The notes: a model not told the origin generated them from the sequence alone. 10,559 bases of DNA from an uncultured Candidatus Saccharibacteria bacterium (GCA_937996675.1 CALKUN010000081.1:1-10559), one strand, 5' to 3'; shown: positions 1 through 4,690, numbered from the stretch's first letter. Numbers and translations are program-made.

Positions 1-755
1 CTCATTATCTGTTGAGCTCCAATCTTTACGACAGCGTGTAGTTGTCGGAATGCAGCTGCTATCTGCGGAGACTCGATAAGTACACCGATCGTTTCTTCCG
101 CATACGAAATAATCGCCGTCTTGTCACCATAGGTATAGATATTCACAGGTTCATTGTACGCCTCGGGTGGCAGCCAGCTCATATCACGCCCCAGGCGCTC
201 ATCATTCTTGCTGGCGTAGCGCATCACGTCCTCTTCAGCCGGTTCAATACCGTGAATCTTCAAGCCCAACTCGTGTCGCTTCTCGATAAACTCATACAGC
301 TTGGTGCCGAGGAGGTTTTTGTCTCCATCAGAACGAATGAAGTACACATCCTTTCCGGTCCGCAACTGATCTCGATACATATCGACGATCCCCTCTTTGC
401 CCTCAAAATACCGCACACCCGGTCGATTCTGATAGGTGTAAAAATAGCTGAGCAGAGCCGGCATCGATGCCTTCACCTGCTGCTCGGCTTGATGAACTTC
501 TTTGCGACGTGACTCCATCAGTCTTTCGAGTGAGGTTGGATTTTCAGGCTCATAAGCCAGCTTCTTGCCTCTTTGACTACGCTTCACGAGTTTCAGCTCT
601 TCGAGCTTCTCGAGGACAGTATAAGCATTCGTCCGTGTTTCAGCGGTAGCTTTAGCCAACTCGGGTGGTGTCATCAAACCACCCTTAATTAGGGCCAGAT
701 AGATCTTGGCCTGAGAAGCCGTCAGCCCCAACTGCACCAGTGTTTTTTCATTCAT
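1..755 (-). CDS. TrmB-family transcriptional regulator, 3' end cut by window edge
   Basis: About 251 residues are visible, starting MNEKTLVQLGLTASQAKIYL, with no stop before the window edge, so the C-terminus is missing. Residues 1-75 form a winged helix-turn-helix typical of TrmB-like regulators: a predicted helix with TASQAKIYLALI, then PPELAKAT, then RTNAYTVLEKLEELKLV as recognition helix and wing. A charged linker helix follows (about 80-105), then a C-terminal domain containing the GVRYFEGKEGIVDMY stretch usual in this family. TrmB proteins bind sugars or other small ligands and control metabolic genes. No ligand can be read from the sequence. The ATG at 755 is chosen because GGAG lies 8 nt upstream and a strong promoter precedes it. 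The gene is divergent from the ribozyme operon, so it could regulate that operon, itself or both, but no clear operator was found. Confidence 0.88.
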   Translation of the reverse strand, partial: MNEKTLVQLGLTASQAKIYLALIKGGLMTPPELAKATAETRTNAYTVLEKLEELKLVKRSQRGKKLAYEPENPTSLERLMESRRKEVHQAEQQVKASMPALLSYFYTYQNRPGVRYFEGKEGIVDMYRDQLRTGKDVYFIRSDGDKNLLGTKLYEFIEKRHELGLKIHGIEPAEEDVMRYASKNDERLGRDMSWLPPEAYNEPVNIYTYGDKTAIISYAEETIGVLIESPQIAAAFRQLHAVVKIGAQQIM

Positions 756-779
756 TTTGTCGGCTCCATTACGACACTT

Positions 780-809
780 ATTATACTCATTTTACAGGTT
801 TAAAGTCAA
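780..809 (-). promoter_or_regulatory. Promoter of the TrmB-like gene
   Basis: On the minus strand, a -35 box TTGACT (804-809) and a perfect -10 box TATAAT (780-785) are separated by 18 bp. Transcription would start near 773 and give a leader of about 18 nt that includes GGAG. Confidence 0.75.
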
Positions 810-826
810 TATCTGACTTAGTTGTA

Positions 827-855
827 TTTACATTTATACCTTTTTCTGGCATAAT
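827..855 (+). promoter_or_regulatory. Promoter of the six-gene ribozyme operon
   Basis: TTTACA (827-832) and CATAAT (850-855) are separated by exactly 17 bp, predicting a start near 862 and a leader of about 67 nt. This is the only convincing sigma70-type promoter before the terminator at 4584. It is back to back with the TrmB promoter; the two -35 boxes are only 17 bp apart, so one regulator could control both. Confidence 0.7.
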
Positions 856-907
856 ACATCAGGTCAAGGCAACACCGCCGAAACCTCGAGCCAGAAGCGC
901 TCGACCC

Positions 908-923
908 CGCACCCCACAAGGAG
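908..923 (+). repeat. 16-nt ribosome-binding leader, copy 1
   Basis: The sequence CGCACCCCACAAGGAG ends in a Shine-Dalgarno motif 5 nt before the ATG at 929. Exact copies precede the second and third genes of the operon. This copy has no ribozyme upstream, as expected for the first gene. Confidence 0.85.
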
Positions 924-928
924 CACAC

Positions 929-1513
929 ATGAACAGCACGCAGACCCGCACGCAGACCCGCACGCGCACACTACAGCTCGACCACATCCGCTACGAAGAC
1001 CACATCGGACGGATGACCGGCCGACGCACCGGCGGAACCTACCACTACACGGAGCTCTGGGCGCTCGGCACCGACTCACACGGAGACAACCGACGCACCA
1101 ACCTCTACCCTCACCTCCGGCTACTCTGGGGCACGCTCTCAGCAAAGCGCCTCACCGCGCTCACCCAGACCCAACCAGAGGCACTCACCCTCGAGACCAG
1201 CCAGCTGCTGAGCGAACTCGAAGCCTGGGTAGACCGAGCCAAGGCCTGGCACAAAGCCGCCGGGACCAACTGGAAGCAGCCTGCAAAGCAACTCGACGCA
1301 GAACAGCTCCTCCTCCGACTCGGCACCATCTGGCCAGGACCCTCGGCTACCGAGCCGGCCAGCGCGCACAAGGCACCCCAACCGCCTGCCAAGCACAAGC
1401 GCTGCGCACACTGCCAGCTCTGCGGAGAGCAACGACCCCGAGCAGGCATGCGAGGCTACGGCCAGGACTTCAAGCGCATCTGCAAACGCTGCTGGAAGAC
1501 CCTGGATCTCTAA
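929..1513 (+). CDS. Small basic protein with C-terminal zinc ribbon, unknown function
   Basis: The product is 194 residues and is not recognised as any named family. The N-terminus is Arg/Thr-rich (TQTRTQTRTRT), built on a short direct repeat in the DNA. The middle (about 15-135) has GRRTGGTYHYTELWALG and several Trp/Leu-rich helices. A Pro/Ala/Lys linker (about 136-157) leads to a C-terminal cysteine cluster: C159, C162, C165 and then C185, C188. This fits a Cys4-type zinc ribbon and suggests binding to nucleic acid or a protein. The ATG at 929 is preferred over in-frame codons upstream because the conserved leader with GGAG ends 5 nt before it and the promoter lies inside the longer reading frame. 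It is the first gene of the operon and is followed 5 nt after its stop by a GC hairpin and a hammerhead ribozyme. Codons are GC-rich and favour CGA arginine and CTC leucine, unlike tldD. Confidence 0.8.
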   Translation: MNSTQTRTQTRTRTLQLDHIRYEDHIGRMTGRRTGGTYHYTELWALGTDSHGDNRRTNLYPHLRLLWGTLSAKRLTALTQTQPEALTLETSQLLSELEAWVDRAKAWHKAAGTNWKQPAKQLDAEQLLLRLGTIWPGPSATEPASAHKAPQPPAKHKRCAHCQLCGEQRPRAGMRGYGQDFKRICKRCWKTLDL

Positions 1514-1518
1514 CCACC

Positions 1519-1540
1519 GGGAGGGGGCACACCCCCTCCC
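1519..1540 (+). other. GC-rich hairpin before hammerhead 1
   Basis: A perfect 9-bp stem, GGGAGGGGG (1519-1527) with CCCCCTCCC (1532-1540), closes a CACA loop. There is no T-run, so it is not a normal intrinsic terminator. It ends immediately before ribozyme stem III. After self-cleavage it would lie 7 nt from the new 3' end of the upstream message and could block 3' exonucleases. Confidence 0.8.
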
Positions 1541-1597
1541 CCGACTCGCGAGGTATAGACCCTCGCCTGACGAAGCCCAAGCCAGGGCGAAAGTCGG
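1541..1597 (+). ncRNA. Hammerhead ribozyme 1 (type III topology)
   Basis: Stem III is CCGACU (1541-1546) with AGUCGG (1592-1597), 6 bp. The predicted cleavage is after C1547 (triplet CUC). Stem I is GCGAGG (1548-1553) with CCUCGC (1561-1566) and a UAUAGAC loop. The core CUGACGA is at 1567-1573. Stem II is GCCC (1575-1578) with GGGC (1585-1588), followed by GAA (1589-1591). Every invariant core base is present. One deviation is an extra A1574 between the core and stem II, which may lower activity. Confidence 0.8.
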
Positions 1598-1598
1598 A

Positions 1599-1614
1599 CG
1601 CACCCCACAAGGAG
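1599..1614 (+). repeat. 16-nt ribosome-binding leader, copy 2
   Basis: An exact copy of CGCACCCCACAAGGAG. It starts 2 nt after ribozyme 1 and ends 5 nt before the ATG at 1620. After cleavage the ribozyme fold would sit directly next to this binding site. Confidence 0.85.
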
Positions 1615-1619
1615 ACACC

Positions 1620-2102
1620 ATGACTGACCACGCCGCAGAAGCAGCTCGCGCTCGAGCCATGATCGGGCAAGGCAACGAGCTGAGGAGAAGCGCCAGCACT
1701 CGAGCACAAGAACTCGAGCGAGAAGCGAGCGACCTCTCGACTGAAGCTCACCGGCTCGACGAAGCTGCACGGATCTACCGAGAAGCCGCCCTGGTCGGCC
1801 TCCACGACACCGAGACCCCAGTCGACTCGAGCCAGAACCTCGACCCTAACGTGACCTACAGCGCGCAGCTGACAGAGCAAGCTAAAGCGCTGCGAGAAGA
1901 AGCCACCCTTCGGGCCGAAGCGCTCGAGGAAGAAGCGAGACAGCTGCATCGCCAAGCTCTCCCTCTCAGGGAGGCGGCTCGACGACTCCACGCCACCTCT
2001 CAGCCAGGTAAGCCTACGCCACCAGCGCGACGGAGCGGACGACGCGAAGACTCGATGGACCCCGACGCAGACTTCAGGCCAGCAGAGTGGTGGGACATGT
2101 AA
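1620..2102 (+). CDS. Coiled-coil protein with internal repeat, unknown function
   Basis: The product is 160 residues, highly charged and Ala/Glu/Arg/Leu-rich, and predicted to be mostly helical coiled coil. It contains a clear internal duplication. The segment starting at R28 (RAQELEREASDL) and the one starting at R98 (RAEALEEEARQL) align without gaps over 29 residues at a spacing of 70, with about 13 identities including the ending EAAR. A Thr/Asn/Pro-rich stretch (about 61-82) separates them. The C-terminus is Pro/Arg-rich and then acidic, ending AEWWDM. There is no signal peptide, membrane segment or enzymatic motif. The same repeat occurs once in the next gene, so the two are probably paralogues. 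The start is fixed by the conserved leader 5 nt upstream. Ribozymes lie on both sides. A structural or RNA-binding role is possible but unproven. Confidence 0.8.
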   Translation: MTDHAAEAARARAMIGQGNELRRSASTRAQELEREASDLSTEAHRLDEAARIYREAALVGLHDTETPVDSSQNLDPNVTYSAQLTEQAKALREEATLRAEALEEEARQLHRQALPLREAARRLHATSQPGKPTPPARRSGRREDSMDPDADFRPAEWWDM

Positions 2103-2118
2103 GCCAGAGATAGGTTCC

Positions 2119-2143
2119 GGGGCAGACCTTCCAAAACTGCCCC
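2119..2143 (+). other. GC-rich hairpin before hammerhead 2
   Basis: GGGGCAG (2119-2125) pairs with CTGCCCC (2137-2143) around the loop ACCTTCCAAAA. The stem differs from the other units by compensating changes, while the loop resembles those at 2640 and 3319. The hairpin ends directly at ribozyme stem III. Confidence 0.78.
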
Positions 2144-2201
2144 CTGACTCGGGGAGTAAGCGCTCCCCCTGACGAGACCTCGACGAACGAGCGAAAGTCA
2201 G
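2144..2201 (+). ncRNA. Hammerhead ribozyme 2 (type III topology)
   Basis: Stem III is CUGACU (2144-2149) with AGUCAG (2196-2201). The predicted cleavage is after C2150 (CUC). Stem I is GGGGAG (2151-2156) with CUCCCC (2163-2168) and a UAAGCG loop. The core CUGACGA is at 2169-2175. Stem II has the G2176-C2192 pair, a 2-nt bulge, then CUCG (2179-2182) with CGAG (2188-2191). GAA is at 2193-2195. The bulged stem II is the only irregularity. Confidence 0.85.
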
Positions 2202-2204
2202 CCC

Positions 2205-2220
2205 CGCACCCCACAAGGAG
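2205..2220 (+). repeat. 16-nt ribosome-binding leader, copy 3
   Basis: The third exact copy of CGCACCCCACAAGGAG, 3 nt after ribozyme 2 and 6 nt before the ATG at 2227. The next two genes use shorter, unrelated binding sites (AGAGGA, AAAGGA). Confidence 0.85.
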
Positions 2221-2226
2221 CCAGCA

Positions 2227-2610
2227 ATGGACACCAATCACGACGACCAGCTTATTGAAGCCCTCTCGGCTGACGCCGCACAGCTCAAAGAACGCGCCGA
2301 AGAGCGAGCTCGAGAGCTTGACGAGACTGCGCGACAGCTCCGCCAAGAAGCCAGAGATTTGCGAGACGAATCCACGCGAAAAGAGCTGGAAGCCAAGCAG
2401 ACAGAAGAGGCTGCTGAGCGCATACGATCCGCAGCAGTGCCAGCAATACCGGCCGACAGGCGAGCCAAGTGCCGCAACGAATTCCATGGCGCCGGACGAA
2501 ACTCCACAGTGAGCTCGTCTGGACACATCAGGCGGCAGAGCTGTGGCTGCTGGGAGTGTAGTGCATGCGGTGACAACGGAGACTGCGACATCCACGCCTG
2601 GAGAATATAG
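2227..2610 (+). CDS. Coiled-coil protein with Cys-rich tail, unknown function
   Basis: The product is 127 residues. The first 70 or so form a charged helix with one copy of the repeat seen twice in the preceding gene (from R27: RARELDETARQLRQEARDL). The remainder is different: a short linker, then a cysteine-rich tail with C82, C106, C108, C111, C114, C120 and H123. The CSAC and CDIH pairs look like a small metal-binding site. The combination of coiled coil and zinc-binding tail echoes features split between the first two genes. No membrane segment or catalytic motif is visible. The ATG at 2227 is set by the conserved leader. Translation stays open through the tail, so a frameshift is not required, although the abrupt change in composition near residue 75 leaves room for a past fusion. 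Function unknown. Confidence 0.78.
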   Translation: MDTNHDDQLIEALSADAAQLKERAEERARELDETARQLRQEARDLRDESTRKELEAKQTEEAAERIRSAAVPAIPADRRAKCRNEFHGAGRNSTVSSSGHIRRQSCGCWECSACGDNGDCDIHAWRI

Positions 2611-2632
2611 ACCTCAACGACCAAAGGGTTCC

Positions 2633-2655
2633 GGGCGGTCCTTTCAAAACCGCCC
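2633..2655 (+). other. GC-rich hairpin before hammerhead 3
   Basis: GGGCGGT (2633-2639) pairs with ACCGCCC (2649-2655) around a loop of CCTTTCAAA. The stem covaries with the hairpins at 2119 and 3313 while the CCTT...CAAA loop is kept. It abuts ribozyme stem III. Confidence 0.78.
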
Positions 2656-2708
2656 CCGACTCGCGGGATAGTCCCGCCTGACGAGCTGCTCACCACAGCG
2701 AAAGTCGG
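2656..2708 (+). ncRNA. Hammerhead ribozyme 3 (type III topology)
   Basis: Stem III is CCGACU (2656-2661) with AGUCGG (2703-2708). The predicted cleavage is after C2662. Stem I is GCGGGA (2663-2668) with UCCCGC (2672-2677) and a tight UAG loop, or 5 bp with an AUAGU loop. The core CUGACGA is at 2678-2684. Stem II is GCUG (2685-2688) with CAGC (2696-2699) and a 7-nt loop. GAA is at 2700-2702. All core positions match the hammerhead consensus without insertions. Confidence 0.92.
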
Positions 2709-2731
2709 CGTACCTACGAGAGGAATATGTA

Positions 2732-3295
2732 ATGACGGACATCACAAACGAGGTATATATCTCGGTCGACATCGAGGCAGACGGCCCGATACCCGGCGAT
2801 TACAGCATGATCAGCTTTGGGGCCTGTGTCGTTGGATCAGAGGGATGGCATGAGGAGTTTTATATCGAGCTCCGCTATATGACCGACCAATTTGTGCCTG
2901 AAGCCATGGCGGTCAGCGGATTTGACCGTGCCTACTTGCGCAACTGCTTGCCGGCCGCAGAAGCCACTCGACAGATTGTCGGCTGGCTCGATGACGTACA
3001 GGAAATGTATCCTCGCAAGCGATTGGTCATGGTCGGCTTCAACGCCCCCTTCGACTGGATGTTTGTGAACTACTACCTGCATCACTTCATCGGTCGCAAC
3101 CCGCTCGGCATCAGCGCACTGGACAGCAAGTCTCTCTACATGGGAGCCACTGGCTGCACTTGGGGCGAAACCAGCATGGCCAAGCTTCCACCCGAGATCA
3201 AGCCAGAGACCGGTCTCACCCACAACGCCCTGCAGGATGCACGAGACCAAGCGATCATCTTCAACCGGATCATCGCACTCGGCCACAATCGCTAA
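2732..3295 (+). CDS. DEDDh-family 3'-5' exonuclease
   Basis: The product is 187 residues with the three exonuclease motifs of the DnaQ/RNase T superfamily. Exo I is D13-x-E15 in VDIEADG, Exo II is N104-x3-D108 in NAPFDWMF, and Exo III is H164-x4-D169 in HNALQDA, which makes it the DEDDh type. Members remove nucleotides from 3' ends of DNA or RNA using two metal ions. The length suits a stand-alone exonuclease such as RNase T or a DnaQ-like protein, and the substrate cannot be decided from sequence. The start is supported by AGAGGA 8 nt upstream. The ATG at 2726 is immediately followed by TAA and is excluded. The gene lies between ribozymes 3 and 4. A 3' exonuclease encoded by a message that repeatedly creates new hairpin-capped 3' ends is notable. 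GC content is lower than in the three genes before it. Confidence 0.9.
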   Translation: MTDITNEVYISVDIEADGPIPGDYSMISFGACVVGSEGWHEEFYIELRYMTDQFVPEAMAVSGFDRAYLRNCLPAAEATRQIVGWLDDVQEMYPRKRLVMVGFNAPFDWMFVNYYLHHFIGRNPLGISALDSKSLYMGATGCTWGETSMAKLPPEIKPETGLTHNALQDARDQAIIFNRIIALGHNR

Positions 3296-3312
3296 CAACA
3301 TTGCCAAGTTAC

Positions 3313-3336
3313 GGGGAGACCTTGCCAAAACTCCCC
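3313..3336 (+). other. GC-rich hairpin before hammerhead 4
   Basis: GGGGAG (3313-3318) pairs with CTCCCC (3331-3336) around the loop ACCTTGCCAAAA, close to the loops at 2126 and 2640. It is directly followed by ribozyme stem III and has no T-run. Confidence 0.78.
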
Positions 3337-3388
3337 CTGACTCGCAGGGTATGCCCTGCCTGATGAGCTCTAGGAGAGCGAAAGTCAG
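3337..3388 (+). ncRNA. Hammerhead ribozyme 4 (type III topology)
   Basis: This is the most canonical copy. Stem III is CUGACU (3337-3342) with AGUCAG (3383-3388). The predicted cleavage is after C3343. Stem I is GCAGGG (3344-3349) with CCCUGC (3354-3359) and a UAUG tetraloop. The core CUGAUGA is at 3360-3366. Stem II is GCUCU (3367-3371) with AGAGC (3375-3379) and an AGG triloop. GAA is at 3380-3382. There are no insertions or mismatches. Confidence 0.94.
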
Positions 3389-3472
3389 ACATCACTCAAA
3401 AAGAATTGGTATATCGGGGACTCAACGCCCCATAAGCTAGACATGTAAGTACCTCGACACAAAGGACATTCA
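3389..3472 (+). promoter_or_regulatory. Leader after hammerhead 4, with ribosome-binding site
   Basis: This is the longest ribozyme-to-gene gap (84 nt). It lacks the 16-nt leader repeat. It holds a small GGGG...CCCC hairpin (about 3416-3431) and AAAGGA (3461-3466) 6 nt before the ATG at 3473. TTGGTA (3406) and CATAAG (3431) at 19-bp spacing could be a weak internal promoter. Confidence 0.4.
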
Positions 3473-3982
3473 ATGGAACTCGAACGCAAATGGAGGCTCC
3501 TCAACATTCCACCCACCGGCCTACTGAGGGGTGAGCCACAACGACTCACACAGGCCTATCTCCCCATCGATGCAGGAGAGCATCGCATACGTACCGACGG
3601 CACGACCTACTGGGAGACCTGGAAAAGCGACGGCACGATCGCACGCACCGAGACCGAGCAAACGATCTCAGCTCAAGAATACAGCGATCTCCTCACTCCA
3701 GATCTGCCAATCGTCACCAAGGATCGATACACCTTTCTCGACGGTGGATTCACATGGCTGATCGACATCTGCTCCGGTGCCCTCGAGGGACTTGTGCTCG
3801 TTGAGCTCGAGCCCGCGGAGACCGGCACCGCAGCCGAAGACGTCGAACGCGTCGCAGCTGAACTGAACGCCATACTCTTCCCGACATGGCTCGGAAAGGG
3901 CATCGAGGTCACAGCCGATGCTCGTTACAAGACCAAGAACCTCGCGCGCTATGGCATTCCTCCCCTGAAAGGTGCGGCATGA
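3473..3982 (+). CDS. CYTH-domain (triphosphate tunnel) protein
   Basis: The product is 169 residues and matches the CYTH/triphosphate tunnel metalloenzyme superfamily, whose members hydrolyse inorganic triphosphate, thiamine triphosphate or RNA 5'-triphosphates, or act as class IV adenylate cyclases. The diagnostic N-terminal ExExK motif is E2-L-E4-R-K6 at the very start. Tunnel-type residues follow in order: R38 and R40 (HRIR), K51, E60 and E62 (TETE), K83 and R85 (KDR), D98, E111 and E113 (VELEP), and the C-terminal K153/N156 (YKTKNL). The length is typical of a single bacterial CYTH domain, and the substrate is unknown. The start is supported by AAAGGA. The stop overlaps the next start (ATGA), so the two products are probably made together. 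Plants carry P-loop kinase and CYTH domains fused in one protein, which supports a joint function here. Confidence 0.87.
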   Translation: MELERKWRLLNIPPTGLLRGEPQRLTQAYLPIDAGEHRIRTDGTTYWETWKSDGTIARTETEQTISAQEYSDLLTPDLPIVTKDRYTFLDGGFTWLIDICSGALEGLVLVELEPAETGTAAEDVERVAAELNAILFPTWLGKGIEVTADARYKTKNLARYGIPPLKGAA

Positions 3983-4602
3983 ACCAGCCTCGCAGCTTCG
4001 TCCTCAACGGTGGTCCGCAGTCCGGCAAGTCGACACTTTTTCGGCTGCTCGAGGAAGCGCTTGGCCGTCAATTGCTCTACTACCCCGAGGTAGCCAGCGT
4101 GCTACTCGGTGATCTGTGGCCTACGGTCAATCGAGAGGCAAGCTACCACCCTGCGTGGGTGCGGACCCTCCAGCGTGGAATCTTTCACACCCAGCGTGGA
4201 CTTGAAGAGCTCGCCCAAGCAGTTGCGGCGGCTGACAATATTCCACTGATCGGTCACGATCGTGGTGTTTTTGACAACGCTGGCTATCTGGGCGTAACCG
4301 GCCGAGAGTTGGCGAAGTACTTTGGCGAATCATTCGACGGACTGATGTCCAACTATGATTTGGTCATCCACCTCGACACGCTGGCAACCATCAACCCCGG
4401 GGCTTTTGGGAACGACACCAACGCTACGCGATACGAAACACCCGAAGAAGCAGTGCTTCTCGACGAGCGTATCTGGAACGCCTACGAAGGACATCCGCAT
4501 CACGTACGCATTCCGGCTACCGATGATTTTAGCGAGAAGATCGCTACAGTCTTCGAGCTCATTACTGCCCTTTGTCCGACTCTAGCGGCCTCACTCACGT
4601 GA
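3979..4602 (+). CDS. P-loop NTPase, AAA_28/NadR-kinase-like
   Basis: The product is 207 residues beginning MNQPRSFVLNGGPQSGKSTL. The Walker A loop is G11-x4-G16-K17-S18. A DRG triad (D94-R95-G96) with the following D99 and GYL resembles the Walker B/lid region of the AAA_28 (NadR-like, nucleoside or nucleotide kinase-like) family. The C-terminal segment TRYETPEEAVLLDERIW, then HVRIPATDDF, fits the end of that fold. There is no membrane segment. The ATG at 3979 overlaps the CYTH stop by 4 nt, which implies translational coupling and replaces the hairpin-ribozyme spacer seen between all earlier genes. A phosphotransferase or GTP/ATP-dependent role is likely, with the substrate unknown. Polynucleotide or nucleoside kinase activity is possible but not shown. 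The stop codon lies inside the operon terminator hairpin. Confidence 0.85.
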   Translation: MNQPRSFVLNGGPQSGKSTLFRLLEEALGRQLLYYPEVASVLLGDLWPTVNREASYHPAWVRTLQRGIFHTQRGLEELAQAVAAADNIPLIGHDRGVFDNAGYLGVTGRELAKYFGESFDGLMSNYDLVIHLDTLATINPGAFGNDTNATRYETPEEAVLLDERIWNAYEGHPHHVRIPATDDFSEKIATVFELITALCPTLAASLT

Positions 4603-4616
4603 GGCCGCTGTCACTT
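4584..4616 (+). terminator. Terminator of the ribozyme operon
   Basis: An 11-bp perfect stem, AGCGGCCTCAC (4584-4594) with its complement (4599-4609), closes a TCAC loop and includes the stop codon of the P-loop gene. The following tract GTCACTTTT is only moderately T-rich. Confidence 0.7.
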
Positions 4617-4678
4617 TTCAGCATAAGAACATTGTAGTCAACAGATATAAAAGCCGTGCTAGAAGGCCCAACAAAGCG

Positions 4679-4684
4679 TATAAT
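4679..4684 (+). promoter_or_regulatory. -10 box of tldD, probably leaderless
   Basis: A perfect TATAAT ends 6 nt before the tldD ATG, so transcription should begin at or within a base or two of the start codon. No usable Shine-Dalgarno site exists, since the AGG touches the ATG. The -35 region (around 4656) is poor. Confidence 0.6.
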
Positions 4685-4690
4685 AAAAGG

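Noticed and set aside
856..907. Hammerhead before the first gene
   Set aside because: No CUGANGA core or closing stems are present. A first gene would not need one.
740..928. N-terminal extension of the zinc-ribbon gene from 740
   Set aside because: The extension runs through both divergent promoters and has no ribosome-binding site. The conserved leader with GGAG points to 929.
1519..1540. Hairpins before the ribozymes as intrinsic terminators
   Set aside because: No T-run follows any of the four. Each runs straight into ribozyme stem III, and no promoters lie downstream to restart transcription.
864..2696. Several long minus-strand and alternate-frame reading frames opposite the first three operon genes
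   Set aside because: They arise from high GC and the codon bias of the plus-strand genes, read through the ribozymes, have no binding sites, and have low-complexity Ser/Arg/Ala-rich translations.
908..3388. CRISPR array or integron attC sites from the repeated intergenic units
   Set aside because: Repeats are separated by whole genes, there are no spacers, cas genes or integrase, and the repeated parts fit a hammerhead fold rather than attC cores. A cassette-like origin is still possible.
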